Shown here: piece after piece, positions 8,109-17,502 of the stretch
Layout of the letters: the number at the start of each line of letters is the position of its first letter
How positions within the stretch are numbered: position 1 is the stretch's first letter
Source: Pseudomonas sp. MYb60
GTDB lineage: Bacteria; Pseudomonadota; Gammaproteobacteria; Pseudomonadales; Pseudomonadaceae
Length of the DNA: 64,000 nt
Assembly (NCBI RefSeq): GCF_002979555.1
Contig: NZ_PCOZ01000009.1
Coordinates: 62,001 to 126,000, forward strand
Reading direction: 5' to 3'
Translations under genes and position numbers: made by a program
Notes under the pieces: generated by a model
What the model was told of the DNA's origin: nothing
Database searches by the model: none
The model's input: the letters and a program-made list of their open reading frames with translations, nothing else

Positions 8109-8480
8109 TCAGCTGGGCTGGATCGGCCGCTTGTTCATGTCAGGGAAGTTGGGGTTGTCCGTCGTCCACTTGCGCAACTCAATTCGATAGGCTCGCCATT
8201 GCACAGCTGTGCCAGGTTGAGCACCTGGGTCATCATCTTCGAGCATCAACAACTGCTCCGCGATCCGCCCCATCTCCGCTTCACGCCATTCGTCTTCGAT
8301 TGGAATCAGCTTGCCATTGATGGTTTCCAAGGTTATCGCCCAGGTTCCGTCCTCCTGAGCGGTATAGTCCGTTGAGTCTGGCCGCTGATATTTCATTTCT
8401 AACCAGCCCTCGTCTGGGCCTTTATCTGTTTCGTCAGTTTCGCAATAAGGCGTCCCAACGACCCCGTAGAATCTCATCAT
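8109..8480 (-). CDS. Tail-fibre-associated protein
   Basis: 123 residues starting MMRFYGVVGTPYCETDE; the ATGATG start overlaps the stop of the tail fibre gene, so they are translationally coupled. Pattern (short beta start, then ETINGKLIPIEDEWREAEMGRIAEQLL) fits phage tail fibre assembly chaperones or small fibre-associated proteins of Pseudomonas prophages. A chaperone role is inferred mainly from position. Confidence 0.6.
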   Translation of the reverse strand: MMRFYGVVGTPYCETDETDKGPDEGWLEMKYQRPDSTDYTAQEDGTWAITLETINGKLIPIEDEWREAEMGRIAEQLLMLEDDDPGAQPGTAVQWRAYRIELRKWTTDNPNFPDMNKRPIQPS

Positions 8481-10315
8481 AATGGCAGCCTCGTTTTTGT
8501 CACTTTGACGCGGCAAGGCATCGTTCCGACCGCAGAGTTTGTTGTAGACCCGTGCGACCCGCCAGTAACAGCGGAAAGCCCAAACATCGTGCCGCTCTGA
8601 CATACTTGAGTGACGATGTCGCCATTGTTTGTTTGCGATGCAAAAGTACCGAGAGCGGTCGACCCTGAGCCGATATTTCCCGCATAACCAGTTGTACCCC
8701 ACGTATTGTTATAGAAAATCTGGGCCTCACAGATAACTTGGAATCCAGGGTAGGGGTTCGACACTATGTATCGTGCGCCCGCAGCAACGTTTGCTGGGGT
8801 TGCCGCACTTCCCCCGTTCGGATAAACAAATGTCGTTGCAATAAGGCTGTCGACAGATTGAATTTGCGCGCCTTGCGTAGCGACCGCCGTGGCCAGCGCA
8901 GGAACATCCACAGTGCCAGCGTTAACGGCGGTCTTGGCTGCAACAATGCACCAGATACCGGTGGTGCTTGCAGACCGCGTTTCCGTCCCGGTGCGCGGTA
9001 CGCCGTTAACCCCGTCATTAACCGCCTTACTTGAGCGCTTGTACCCGTTGGTCACCGCTGTGTTGCCAGCCCCGTATTCGGAGGTTCCGGTCCCGTCCAC
9101 CTCGGAGGCGGGAACTTTACCGAATGAATCTTGAGCTGCCGCGCCTGGAAATGCGTGAAAAGGTACGGCCACCCTGAATCCTTGCATTTGGTCAGCCTGA
9201 TGCAGTCCCGGCGTTCCTGCGGAGTTTTTGCCGTCACCCCGGAAAACCATCGCCGCGATGGTCAGTCCGTCCGGATGCTTGCCGTTATCGTCCGGCAGGC
9301 GAAAGTCAGTTGACCCGTTACCCGAAGACGGCAAACCTCGACTGGTGTAAGGCGCTGCAAGCCATACGGCATCGGTCACGCAGAAGGGTTGAAGCAGTGC
9401 CCAAAGCTCAGGATAGAGCGCACGACCGTTGGTTACGATCTGGCCATCCAAAGCGAGCTGTCCGCCAGGGATCGTTGCGCGACTGAACTTCCACTGAGTC
9501 ATCGCGCCGACCGGCAAACCACCACCGACCTCACCGTAGGTCCCATCTCCTTTAAGGAATTTATCGCGGTCTGCGATACCTGGCGCAGGCACAAGTCCCT
9601 TCTTTCCTGCAGCCGTTGCAGTGGCTCCAACCACTGGCGACAAGCCCAGCCTGATTTTGTCAAAACCGTCTGAGCTCAGAGCCAGTAGCGAGGTAATGTC
9701 GTTGTTATCGCCCTTGTCCGCCTTCCCAATCGTTACCTGCTCAGCCTGGGCAGCAGACTGCTCTGCTGCTTCAGCAGAGGCCGCCGCCGCCTGCTCTGAC
9801 TGGACAATCGAATCCCTGGCATCCTCAGATCGATCAGCTGCCGTACCGGAAACTTGAGCGGAGGATTGGCTTTGTTCCGCCGCGAGTTGTGCGGCATTTT
9901 TGTTTTCAGTCGACACGCCAGCCGCGGACGTGGCTATACCAGCCTGCTCCGTAGCTCCAGCCTTCGATTGCGCGGCCGACTGGGCTGCTTCGGTAGCCGT
10001 TGCGACCTGCTGCTCCATGTCGGCAACGCCGCTCGCTATCACCTGCGTGGCGGCGCGAAGCGCATCAGCCGACTCCTTGACGTATCCCTGCATAGGCGCG
10101 AGGGCATAGGTGCCAGAAGCGTCAGCCGCTCCCTGATAACCGGGTGAAATCGACAGCGCTGTGTTACTGGCAATGTTTGTGACTTCGTACCAGCCACCAT
10201 CGGGCCCACGAAAAGCATCGCCGACACGAGAGTTGGCGATGAAGGATGTTCCCGTGCCGATCACAGCATTGCTGCCAGGCGTGACACTTACCGTTCCGAC
10301 CTTGTACCAGCTCAT
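8477..10315 (-). CDS. Tail fibre protein
   Basis: 612 residues. N-terminal module (MSWYKVGTVSVTPGSNAVIG) of the type found on phage fibres, then an Ala/Gln-rich coiled coil (about residues 85-200, many AAEQ repeats), then a collar-like region (GAMTQWKFSRATIPGGQLALDGQ...PELWALL) and a C-terminal receptor-binding part rich in Gly, Ser and Thr. Trimeric receptor binding is expected. Lies after J and two small tail proteins. Confidence 0.85.
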   Translation of the reverse strand: MSWYKVGTVSVTPGSNAVIGTGTSFIANSRVGDAFRGPDGGWYEVTNIASNTALSISPGYQGAADASGTYALAPMQGYVKESADALRAATQVIASGVADMEQQVATATEAAQSAAQSKAGATEQAGIATSAAGVSTENKNAAQLAAEQSQSSAQVSGTAADRSEDARDSIVQSEQAAAASAEAAEQSAAQAEQVTIGKADKGDNNDITSLLALSSDGFDKIRLGLSPVVGATATAAGKKGLVPAPGIADRDKFLKGDGTYGEVGGGLPVGAMTQWKFSRATIPGGQLALDGQIVTNGRALYPELWALLQPFCVTDAVWLAAPYTSRGLPSSGNGSTDFRLPDDNGKHPDGLTIAAMVFRGDGKNSAGTPGLHQADQMQGFRVAVPFHAFPGAAAQDSFGKVPASEVDGTGTSEYGAGNTAVTNGYKRSSKAVNDGVNGVPRTGTETRSASTTGIWCIVAAKTAVNAGTVDVPALATAVATQGAQIQSVDSLIATTFVYPNGGSAATPANVAAGARYIVSNPYPGFQVICEAQIFYNNTWGTTGYAGNIGSGSTALGTFASQTNNGDIVTQVCQSGTMFGLSAVTGGSHGSTTNSAVGTMPCRVKVTKTRLPL

Positions 10316-10324
10316 AGAGCGCCC

Positions 10325-10954
10325 CTAGGAAATAGGTTTAGCGAAAACAATAGGAATGTAAAAGTTAACTGAGTTATTCACGCCGATAATGTAGGGCTCA
10401 AGCCGGTTATTTCCGTAATTCCAAACAACGTATAGTTTTGCCGCTCTGCTTGAGTTACCTCCGACGTCCATACCCACATTATTTATCATCATGTAATCAC
10501 CAGTATCCAACGGCGAGTACGCAGTCCAGTTAGATCTGGTTGTTCCCTGCCCAGTGTTGCTTGACCCGATGTAAGTCCAACCCGTAATCGTTCTGGTAAA
10601 CTGGGCACATGGAGTACCGCTATCGAAAAGAAGATTTCCGGCTGCCCCCCAAAGTCGGAGACCATACGTTGCCAGCTCACGCGACTTGAAAGCAGCGCAA
10701 AAGTAATTACCAGCGCCCGCAGAGTTGAAAGAGAACCCCGTCCAGTTCCCCGGCCCTCCGCTGATGGTTGTGTACTGAAACGTAGTCGTCGAGTCAGGTC
10801 GCACGAACACCAGCGGAGGTTCAACGGTCGTGATAGGGGGAGAAAACGACGCCCCGCCTGAATACCTTCCCTGCTGCAGAACAACTAGGCGTGAGAACTC
10901 AGAGTCGAGAGTGACAACATCGTTGTTATTTACGAACTCAAGTCCGAATGCCAT
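10325..10954 (-). CDS. Putative tail tip or fibre accessory protein
   Basis: 209 residues, no signal, beta-rich with many Asn, Gly and Ser. It starts MAFGLEFVNNNDVVTLDSEF and is similar in style to the next gene (MSFGMRIWGPTGKLELDENS), suggesting related domains. Gene stops and starts are one base apart. Position between J and the fibre argues for a virion or fibre role. Function not known. Confidence 0.65.
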   Translation of the reverse strand: MAFGLEFVNNNDVVTLDSEFSRLVVLQQGRYSGGASFSPPITTVEPPLVFVRPDSTTTFQYTTISGGPGNWTGFSFNSAGAGNYFCAAFKSRELATYGLRLWGAAGNLLFDSGTPCAQFTRTITGWTYIGSSNTGQGTTRSNWTAYSPLDTGDYMMINNVGMDVGGNSSRAAKLYVVWNYGNNRLEPYIIGVNNSVNFYIPIVFAKPIS

Positions 10955-11299
10955 TTACCTATCCTTCATAACCAGCAGCCGCTGGGGACCCAGGCCGTTG
11001 ATGGCGTCGAACGGTGCGGACCTATTGCCGAACCAAACTGTTACACCACCGTTGTAAACTGAAGGCTCGTACTGGATCGCATAGTTATTCTGTGCATTTG
11101 GATCTTGAGGGTATGCACCAATGGGAATGCAAATTGCTGAATGCGTTGCCGGAGTAATTCCCGGAATGGAAATATTGATGTATCTATTCCCGCCCGTGAT
11201 AAATGCAACTACGCCGGAATAAATGATCCGGACCGTGAACGAGTTTTCATCCAGTTCCAACTTCCCTGTTGGCCCCCATATCCTCATGCCAAAGCTCAT
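10955..11299 (-). CDS. Small tail-tip-associated protein
   Basis: 114 residues, beta-rich; ATGA overlap with the stop of J indicates translational coupling. The N-terminal MSFGMRIWGPTGKLEL resembles that of the following gene. Such small proteins downstream of J are common in Pseudomonas siphoviruses. Exact role unknown. Confidence 0.65.
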   Translation of the reverse strand: MSFGMRIWGPTGKLELDENSFTVRIIYSGVVAFITGGNRYINISIPGITPATHSAICIPIGAYPQDPNAQNNYAIQYEPSVYNGGVTVWFGNRSAPFDAINGLGPQRLLVMKDR

Positions 11300-14200
11300 G
11301 CCGTCAGATCTCCAAGCTGGACCCGCTTCACGTTGTTTTCGTCGTAGACTTTGATCGCCCGGTTCGTCATCGTCAGGCGTCCACCCCCAGGTGCTGGGCC
11401 GTTGAACTCCAGATTTCCAGCCTTATCCAGGCGCCACCCTTGAATGCCGGCGACGTAGTCGTCGGATTGCAGGGCCTGCCCGATCTTGAGCATGGTGATG
11501 CTGCCGTCCTGGATGAACGCGGCGCGCATGAAGACCTGGCCGCCCTCAACCGTGAACGGCGTAAACGTCTGCCCGCCGGCGAGCGTGCTGACAACCGAGA
11601 AGCGATCAGCGCTCACCAGGAACTGGCTTTGGATGATGCCCTCCTCGTTTTCCTCAATGCCCAGGCCAATGCCGGCGGTGACCAACTGACCGTCTGCGTT
11701 GACCTGCATCTTCACCGAGTACATGGTTGATAGCTTGCCGTCGGTGTCGGCCTGGGCTTGACTCACGACCTGGACAGCCGCCGAGGTTTCGCCGACCTCA
11801 ACGCTGACCTGCTGGATAGCCCGCGCCGTTGCCTCGCGATCAGAGACGACAACGCTTTCCAACTCGCTCACAGAGCCGCTGACATCGCCCACCTCAGCGG
11901 ACAGTTCGGTCTGCCTCTGCACCATCGCCGCGTTCTGCGTGGCGCGCGTCTTCACCTCCTGTGCGAAGCTGGCCGAAGCGTTGTAGCCCTGCAGCGCGTC
12001 AGCCAGGTCGCCCTCGCCGGTATCGTCCCGATAAGCCGATTGAAGGGCTTGAAGGCTCGACGCATTGGCCGTGACCACGCCGTCCAGTTCGGTGATGCTG
12101 GTAGTGTTGATCTCCACCTGCCGCGCCAATCCGTTGGCTGTAACCAGCACCTGGCCCACATCCACCCAATAAGCGGCGTTCGGCGGCGACGTATCGACTG
12201 GCACCAGTTGGGTAGCCTGGTAGATCCGCTTGCCGACCACCACGAGGTCACCCTCGAGGTAGACGGCCTCTGGGTCGTAGGCTGACAGCCCGTCGAGCGC
12301 ATCGATCTGCGCCTGCAGGCCCGGGATCTTGTCGATCTCGTCGTTGATTTCGTCGCCCAGCTCACTGCGGCCAATCTGACCCGCGATCAACTCCAGCACC
12401 GGCGCCGCATCGGCGCTTGCCATGCCCATCACCCCGTTGCCGAGCGGATAGAACGGACCGATGTTGCCGGTGCGGTCGACCAGCCGAGCCCAGAAGAAGA
12501 ACTGCGCGCCGGCCTTTAGGGCCTGCATGCTGTAGTCCGCCTGCGGGTGCGCCAGGTCGGCGAGCTTGGTGGCTACCGACAAATCATTGGCAGCGCCATA
12601 CCAAAGCTCGGTGCGCTGGGTATCCTCGGCGCCGGCCGGGAACCCCCAACGAATTCCGATCCCAAACAGTTCGCTGGTGGTAGACAGGAATGCTACCGCC
12701 GGCGGCAAACCGACCTTCCCTTCCAGATTGGTCAGGTTGGAGCTTTTCCAGATCGAAGAAATCTCAAACGCACTGACCGAACGCACCCGGGCCAGGTACG
12801 CACCCGAATAAATCCCCGCAACGTCAACGCTTGTCGCGCCAGTGCGCTGCAGCTTGATCCAGTTGCCGCTATCCTTGCGCCATTCAACGTCATACGCGAC
12901 CGCGCCATTCACGGCGGGCCACGAGATGTTCATGGTGCTGATCGCCAGACCCTGATCCACGGAATAGTTCAACGTGATATCGACGCTCGCCGGTGCGGGT
13001 ACCACGGTGATCGGAACAACACTGATAGGCCGCTCCTCCAGGCGGGCACCGGTGTCGATGTGATCGAACTTGCTCGGGTCGTATTGGACGGCCGAGATTT
13101 CAAACACGCCAGGCTCAGGCCGTGCCACGCTCACCACGCGATAAAGCGGGATTGCCAGGTCATCGGCGTCCAACGCCCAAACTAGTTCGCGCTCAGGCGG
13201 CACCGAGTAGGCAACAGTCACTGCGACCTGCCGGCCGCTGACCAGTTGCACAGTGCGGCCCTCGCACTTGCCGTCGGGCAGGTTGAGGATCAGCCGATCG
13301 CCGGGCTTGGCCTGGGTGTCGCGGTCCAGGGTGATGACTTTGCCGTTCACTGCCGAGATGCGTCCGCCCACCGGCCGGCCCGCCAGCAGTTCGTCTGCGA
13401 TTGGGATCACGTAGCCCGGGAGAGGGATGCGGCCATCGAGGCCGACCTTAAAGTTGACAGCCCGGTCCTTCGAGTTCGTAAGCAGCGCCCACTTGCCGCG
13501 GCGCTGAGCCTCGGATTCGCGGGTGCAGCCGATTGCGCTGATTTCCAACGGGTTGTCACCGTAGCGCCGCTGCAGCTTGGCATCGGTCGCAGCAGTAACA
13601 TCGGTGTCGTAATTGTTCAGTGGGTTGTCGTAGCTAACCAGTGCCCGGCTGTAGCGCGTGCGCTCCGATGCGCTCGAATAGGTGAACTTGCCGTCGATGA
13701 CGTTCGCCCGCGTGTACGCGAAGTCGAAGTCGGTAGCGCGCGGCATATCCGAAAGCGTAAATACTTGGCCTTGAGCCCAGTAGGTCATGCCGCGGTAAAT
13801 CGCCGAGATATCGCGCAGCAGCGACCAGGCATCCGCTTTGCTCTGCAGGTTCAAGCTGCAGAGGAAGCGCGGTTCCATGCCGCCTTTGCCGTTCGGAACC
13901 AGTTGGTCGCAGTACTGAGAGATTCGGTACAGCTCCCACTTGTCCACCATCCACGGCTTGATGCGACGGCCCAAGCCGAAACGGTCGTTCGTGGTGACGC
14001 CGTAAGTATGCCAAACGGGGTTGTCGGTCCAGGCCTCTTTGAACGTGCCGTCCCAGACTCCCGTATAGGTGCGCGACCTGGTGTCGTAATTGCTCGGCAC
14101 CTGCCATTTCCGACCATCACATTCGATCGTGACTGCCGGGATACTGCGGAACTGCTCGGCAGAAAACTCGATGTAAAGCAGCGCGGTGTTCGGGTATCGG

Positions 14201-14865
14201 ATCTTGGCGTCGATCACCTCGGTGAAGCCAGCAATCTGCATGGTGTCGGAGATCTTGTTGTTGTTCTGGTTTGCAGTCAGTCGAGTGATGCGCAGCAGCC
14301 ACCCGGTTGTCGCGTGCGGCAGATTGATACGGCGAGTTCGCTCGTAAAGGCTGGTGGTCTTGCCGGACACGGCCTCGTTCAAAACCTCTTGGTACGTACC
14401 CCCATCCGTAGCGAGCTCGACTTTGTACCCGATCGTGTAACCGTTGATGTTGCCGCCGGAGTCCACCGATTGGAGCGCAGGCCAGGCAAAGCGCACACGG
14501 ACAGCTGAGAGCTGCGTGTTGGTGATCGCACGAACCCATGGCGTGCCGCTGCGCAGCTCGGTGCTAATGGTTGTTTCGTTCTCGATCGATGGAATGCCCT
14601 GGATATAGGACTGGTCCACAGCCCCGCTGCGCCACTCCCATTTCACGTTCGGGAAGTTCATGTTCCCCTGCGGGTCTTGCAGCGGCGTGTTGTCGAGAAA
14701 GATGTCCTTGGCGGTAGGAGCACCGTCAAACTCGCCCTCACCCACAGCAATAAGCATTTTCGCAATGGCGACGGAGCGGAGGCTGTCTGGTGCCTCGGTT
14801 GGGGTTTTAGGCTTCTCGGAACCGCCCTTGGCGCCGTAAACATCGATCTTGCGTGCTGCGCCCAT
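11296..14865 (-). CDS. J: Host specificity protein J (tail tip, central fibre)
   Basis: 1189 residues, typical length for lambda-type J. N-terminus MGAARKIDVYGAKGGSEKPKTPTEAPDSLRSVAIAKM is cut here for length, but its pattern (charged start, then KPKTPTEAPDSL) is diagnostic. The middle has Fn3-like repeats (about residues 640-800) and the C-terminal third is coiled-coil and fibre-like, ending in RAIKVYDENNVKRVQLGDL. It forms the tail tip and contacts the receptor. Preceded by a small hairpin and tail gene I. Confidence 0.95.
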   Translation of the reverse strand: MGAARKIDVYGAKGGSEKPKTPTEAPDSLRSVAIAKMLIAVGEGEFDGAPTAKDIFLDNTPLQDPQGNMNFPNVKWEWRSGAVDQSYIQGIPSIENETTISTELRSGTPWVRAITNTQLSAVRVRFAWPALQSVDSGGNINGYTIGYKVELATDGGTYQEVLNEAVSGKTTSLYERTRRINLPHATTGWLLRITRLTANQNNNKISDTMQIAGFTEVIDAKIRYPNTALLYIEFSAEQFRSIPAVTIECDGRKWQVPSNYDTRSRTYTGVWDGTFKEAWTDNPVWHTYGVTTNDRFGLGRRIKPWMVDKWELYRISQYCDQLVPNGKGGMEPRFLCSLNLQSKADAWSLLRDISAIYRGMTYWAQGQVFTLSDMPRATDFDFAYTRANVIDGKFTYSSASERTRYSRALVSYDNPLNNYDTDVTAATDAKLQRRYGDNPLEISAIGCTRESEAQRRGKWALLTNSKDRAVNFKVGLDGRIPLPGYVIPIADELLAGRPVGGRISAVNGKVITLDRDTQAKPGDRLILNLPDGKCEGRTVQLVSGRQVAVTVAYSVPPERELVWALDADDLAIPLYRVVSVARPEPGVFEISAVQYDPSKFDHIDTGARLEERPISVVPITVVPAPASVDITLNYSVDQGLAISTMNISWPAVNGAVAYDVEWRKDSGNWIKLQRTGATSVDVAGIYSGAYLARVRSVSAFEISSIWKSSNLTNLEGKVGLPPAVAFLSTTSELFGIGIRWGFPAGAEDTQRTELWYGAANDLSVATKLADLAHPQADYSMQALKAGAQFFFWARLVDRTGNIGPFYPLGNGVMGMASADAAPVLELIAGQIGRSELGDEINDEIDKIPGLQAQIDALDGLSAYDPEAVYLEGDLVVVGKRIYQATQLVPVDTSPPNAAYWVDVGQVLVTANGLARQVEINTTSITELDGVVTANASSLQALQSAYRDDTGEGDLADALQGYNASASFAQEVKTRATQNAAMVQRQTELSAEVGDVSGSVSELESVVVSDREATARAIQQVSVEVGETSAAVQVVSQAQADTDGKLSTMYSVKMQVNADGQLVTAGIGLGIEENEEGIIQSQFLVSADRFSVVSTLAGGQTFTPFTVEGGQVFMRAAFIQDGSITMLKIGQALQSDDYVAGIQGWRLDKAGNLEFNGPAPGGGRLTMTNRAIKVYDENNVKRVQLGDLTA

Positions 14866-14881
14866 GCTTTTCTCCAGGCAT

Positions 14882-14902
14882 AAAAAAACCGCCTATAAGG
14901 CA
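14882..14902 (-). terminator. Weak terminator-like hairpin between I and J
   Basis: Minus-strand GCC-TTATA-GGC short stem followed by GGTTTTTTT. The stem is short; possibly a remnant or an RNA processing signal. Confidence 0.4.
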
Positions 14903-14924
14903 GCTTCAGTTTTTCGGGTGTTGG

Positions 14925-15518
14925 CTACATCTGGTCTTCGGCGTAAATAGCGGCACTGATGATCGCGCCACCCCAGCGCCGGCGGCCGGCACACAGCGAC
15001 ACAGGATTGCCGGAGGCCGTGGTGTTCTTGGCGCTGCCGAAGGCGTAGCCGGGCGTATTTTCTGGCGCCGCGCTGGTCTTGAGGCCGCCGGCCTGGGGGC
15101 TGAGCATTTGAATTACACCGCCGGCGACGAGGCCAATTCCCGCACCTATGAGCGGGGTGCCGAAAGGTGTTGCAGAGAAAATAACACCCACGACAATCAA
15201 GATCGCACCGACGATGGTTTGAAGAACACCGCCGCGCTTGCTGCCTACGACCACCGGCGCGATGCGGATGTCTCCGGCACCGTTGTAGCTCAGCTCTTTC
15301 TCTCCGATGTTGCGCTTATCGCGAAACACCGCGAACTCAAGGCCGCGCGACTTGGCATTCGAAAGAAACTGCTCGAATCCAGGGATCTGCACGCATAGTG
15401 CTTTGATCGCCTCCGCCGGCGATTTCACCGCGAGCCGGAAGGACTTTCCGAACTGTCGGAGTTGCCCGTGCAGGCGAATCGTCGTCATGGGTTGGTAGTT
15501 GATCGCTGATGCCTGCAT
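14925..15518 (-). CDS. I: Tail assembly protein I
   Basis: 197 residues from the ATG at 15518 (MQASAINYQPMTTIRLHGQL), preceded by GGAGAAAG at good spacing; the frame is open further upstream but that part has no gene-like content. The N-terminal domain is followed by a Gly/Ile/Val-rich hydrophobic region (about residues 105-145), as in lambda gpI. It acts in tail tip assembly together with K and J. A lipoprotein gene and a hairpin separate it from K. Confidence 0.88.
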   Translation of the reverse strand: MQASAINYQPMTTIRLHGQLRQFGKSFRLAVKSPAEAIKALCVQIPGFEQFLSNAKSRGLEFAVFRDKRNIGEKELSYNGAGDIRIAPVVVGSKRGGVLQTIVGAILIVVGVIFSATPFGTPLIGAGIGLVAGGVIQMLSPQAGGLKTSAAPENTPGYAFGSAKNTTASGNPVSLCAGRRRWGGAIISAAIYAEDQM

Positions 15519-15536
15519 CACTTTCTCCGGGGCAAT

Positions 15537-15559
15537 AAAAAACCGCCCGTAGGCGGCTT
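15537..15559 (-). terminator. Terminator-like hairpin upstream of I
   Basis: Minus-strand GCCGCC-TACG-GGCGGT followed by TTTTT. Lies after the lipoprotein gene, inside the late operon. Confidence 0.75.
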
Positions 15560-15574
15560 CAAGATTTATTTGAT

Positions 15575-15997
15575 TCAGTTGTAATCGACATAAGGCCCTA
15601 TGTAGAACCCAGCCATGTCGCCGCTGATACGGTACAGGCTTTCCTTGCCTGGCTGCACCGTTGCTGCGATGGTCCGAATTGCAGCGCCCGCGCACAAGCC
15701 AGAGCCAGCCAGGCCTGCGCCGAGATTGGGCGACCCCGGTGGAAGGTAGAATGTGGCGCGCTGACCAGTCCCGATTTTTGCAGCCCTGCGGCCATCGACA
15801 TAAACAACGATGTCGCAGCCAGAACCAACCGCGCCGGAGTCGCGCACCACGGTGATTTTTCCGCTCTCGCCAACTGGTTTAGTCTGGAAGGCATAGACCT
15901 CGTCCGACGGGACTGGCTTCGCATCCCGCACCGAGATCGCCGATGAGGCACACCCCGCCAGCATCGCCACCGCTACCGCCGCTATCAAAATCCGCAT
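15575..15997 (-). CDS. Prophage lipoprotein, DUF2846-like
   Basis: 140 residues. Signal peptide with lipobox MLAGC (Cys at about 16). The mature part has VVYVDGRRAAKIGTGQRATF and a final GPYVDYN, the pattern of DUF2846-type lipoproteins (small beta domain). Ends just before a hairpin. In many Pseudomonas prophages a lipoprotein lies at this place between K and I; a role in superinfection exclusion or receptor masking is possible, as for the Cor lipoproteins, but this is inference. Confidence 0.75.
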   Translation of the reverse strand: MRILIAAVAVAMLAGCASSAISVRDAKPVPSDEVYAFQTKPVGESGKITVVRDSGAVGSGCDIVVYVDGRRAAKIGTGQRATFYLPPGSPNLGAGLAGSGLCAGAAIRTIAATVQPGKESLYRISGDMAGFYIGPYVDYN

Positions 15998-16005
15998 GCC
16001 TGCTC

Positions 16006-16326
16006 CTAAAAAATTGATCCGCCGAAAGTGAAGAACTTGAACGATATTTTATCGTCACCCGCATCTCTCATTTCAAAGCGAATTCTGTCGAGCCCATTAT
16101 CTACTCGAGAGGCTTCAAGGCGCATGAACTGGGTCAGACCACCACCGAATCCGTTCAGCTCAAGAGCGCTGACATCATGAAAAATTAGCGACACCGCATC
16201 CAAACCTAACTCATTGTCAGACAGCACCAACTCCAAATCGTATTTGAAGTCGTTGAATTTGATGTCGATTGCCATAACACAGTTCTGCTCTCGCAGCAGA
16301 TCGTTCAGACGATCAAGTCTATCCAT
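16006..16326 (-). CDS. Small hypothetical cargo protein
   Basis: 106 residues, MDRLDRLNDLLREQNCVMAI at the start, then alternating beta-like segments. No signal, no membrane segment, no known domain. GGTGG element before the ATG. Only nine bases before the lipoprotein gene, so probably one transcript. Preceded by a strong terminator at 16417-16441. Confidence 0.6.
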   Translation of the reverse strand: MDRLDRLNDLLREQNCVMAIDIKFNDFKYDLELVLSDNELGLDAVSLIFHDVSALELNGFGGGLTQFMRLEASRVDNGLDRIRFEMRDAGDDKISFKFFTFGGSIF

Positions 16327-16416
16327 GTGTCCACCCGTCTGGGATCAAATGCCACGCCACGCGCATGTCGCTCCCTCTTTGGTATGGTGGGACTGTAGCA
16401 CTGAGGGGGGAGATGT

Positions 16417-16441
16417 AAAAAGCCCAGCGCGGGGCTGGGCT
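16417..16441 (-). terminator. Strong terminator at the end of the receiver cargo genes
   Basis: Minus-strand AGCCCAGC / GCGCTGGGCT stem followed by TTTT. It ends the transcript that carries the stand-alone receiver gene. Confidence 0.8.
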
Positions 16442-16445
16442 ATTC

Positions 16446-16498
16446 CAAAGACAGCTTTCGGCCATAAGCGGTCGGTCGTGACCGTCTGCTGTTGGCCG
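16446..16498. repeat. Dispersed Pseudomonas palindromic repeat, copy 2
   Basis: Contains ACAGCTTTCGGCCATAAGCG and GTCTGCTGTTGGCCGATCC, imperfect inverted arms. Same family as the copies at 6318 and 18627. This one sits on the downstream side of the receiver gene and so marks one border of the host-type cargo block. Confidence 0.55.
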
Positions 16499-16513
16499 AT
16501 CCCTCCTCCGTCG

Positions 16514-16927
16514 TCACGATGTTTTTTGGAGTGGGCGACCAGGTTGAAGTAGGTTTGCTACAGCCATCACCAGATCTTCCAAAGACCAAGGTTTCTCCAA
16601 GTACGTCGTTGAGCTGGGAACAGTTGAGGCATCCAGCGCGTAGCCGGAAGTGAGGATCGTAGCGATGGACGGCCATTTCGTCTTGACCAACGCGACAAAT
16701 TCGGCGCCTTGCAGTTGACCTGGCAAACCATGATCCGCGATGACGAGCGGACAATCATTCGGCCTACTCAGCAGGTAAATCAAAGCCTCATCTGCGGTTT
16801 CAAAGTCCAAGGAGTGGAGACCAATCTCGGCCAAAATATCGACCATCAACACGCGAAGTATTGGGTCGTCCTCAACAACGATCCCCCATCCGGGTATGGG
16901 TGAGAGTTTTTCCCATTCTATGTTCAT
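16514..16927 (-). CDS. Stand-alone response regulator receiver protein in prophage
   Basis: 137 residues, one receiver domain, no output domain. Acidic pair D20-D21 in VVEDDP, phosphoacceptor D65 in VIADHGLPG, Thr93 in LTSGY and Lys112 in EKPW are intact. It is the last gene of a host-type block inserted between tail genes K and I. No kinase is nearby, so it would need a host kinase, or interfere with one. Similar single-domain receivers are frequent in Pseudomonas chromosomes. Confidence 0.85.
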   Translation of the reverse strand: MNIEWEKLSPIPGWGIVVEDDPILRVLMVDILAEIGLHSLDFETADEALIYLLSRPNDCPLVIADHGLPGQLQGAEFVALVKTKWPSIATILTSGYALDASTVPSSTTYLEKPWSLEDLVMAVANLLQPGRPLQKTS

Positions 16928-17138
16928 CCAATGGTTCCTTGCTCGAATGTCGCCATATGCGGTTTTGACGCCTCCCGTATAGCCATTTTTTGAGAAACTA
17001 ATGATCCGACGTCCGCGAAGAAATGTCTCTTAATTGAGAGAGACAAACGACACCTTTGAGTTGATCGCGGCCCTTCTCGGTAGCTAGCGATTGGACATTA
17101 TCGATCTCTTCGGCAGCACCATTTTATGGTCCTGATCT

Positions 17139-17393
17139 CTATTTGGCTAATACACCCGTGCCCGTCGCTTGGTGCGCTGCCATTTCAGAACGAAGCTCAC
17201 CAATCAACTTTGCAATGGCCCGGCTGGACGTCAGTTTGCTGGTCGTAACCGCAGTGACCAGAAGATCGACCCGGCCAGAGGTCGAATCGAATACCTTGAT
17301 CATCAAAGATCCGTCCGGATTGGCCGAGCATGTGCAGGAAAGCGGCTGGAATCCACATTCAATAATGTGGCGAAGCTCTAGTGTCGAAATCAT
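17139..17393 (-). CDS. DUF1652 protein
   Basis: 84 residues from MISTLELRHIIECGF, the hallmark start of the Pseudomonas DUF1652 family, with SCTCSANPDGSLMIKVFDST and SSRAIAKLIGELRSEM. An AAGGGA element lies about eight bases before this ATG; an ATG at 17486 in the same frame would give a 115-residue version. Function of the family is not known. Host-type gene within the prophage. Confidence 0.8.
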   Translation of the reverse strand: MISTLELRHIIECGFQPLSCTCSANPDGSLMIKVFDSTSGRVDLLVTAVTTSKLTSSRAIAKLIGELRSEMAAHQATGTGVLAK

Positions 17394-17502
17394 GACTCGC
17401 GTCCCTTGGGTCGGATGAAAGGAATTTAGCTTATTAATTAGCTGCTGATCCTCGGTATGGGAGGCTGGAGTGAACTCTTGTTGCATCTCTCCGCAGTGAC
17501 CG

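Noticed and set aside
8109..8702. 197-codon version of the fibre-associated gene
   Set aside because: The first 74 codons lie over the end of the tail fibre gene; the ATGATG at 8480 that overlaps the fibre stop is the better start.
13246..14508. 420-codon plus-strand open frame opposite J
   Set aside because: Antisense shadow of the J gene caused by third-position GC bias; composition not protein-like.
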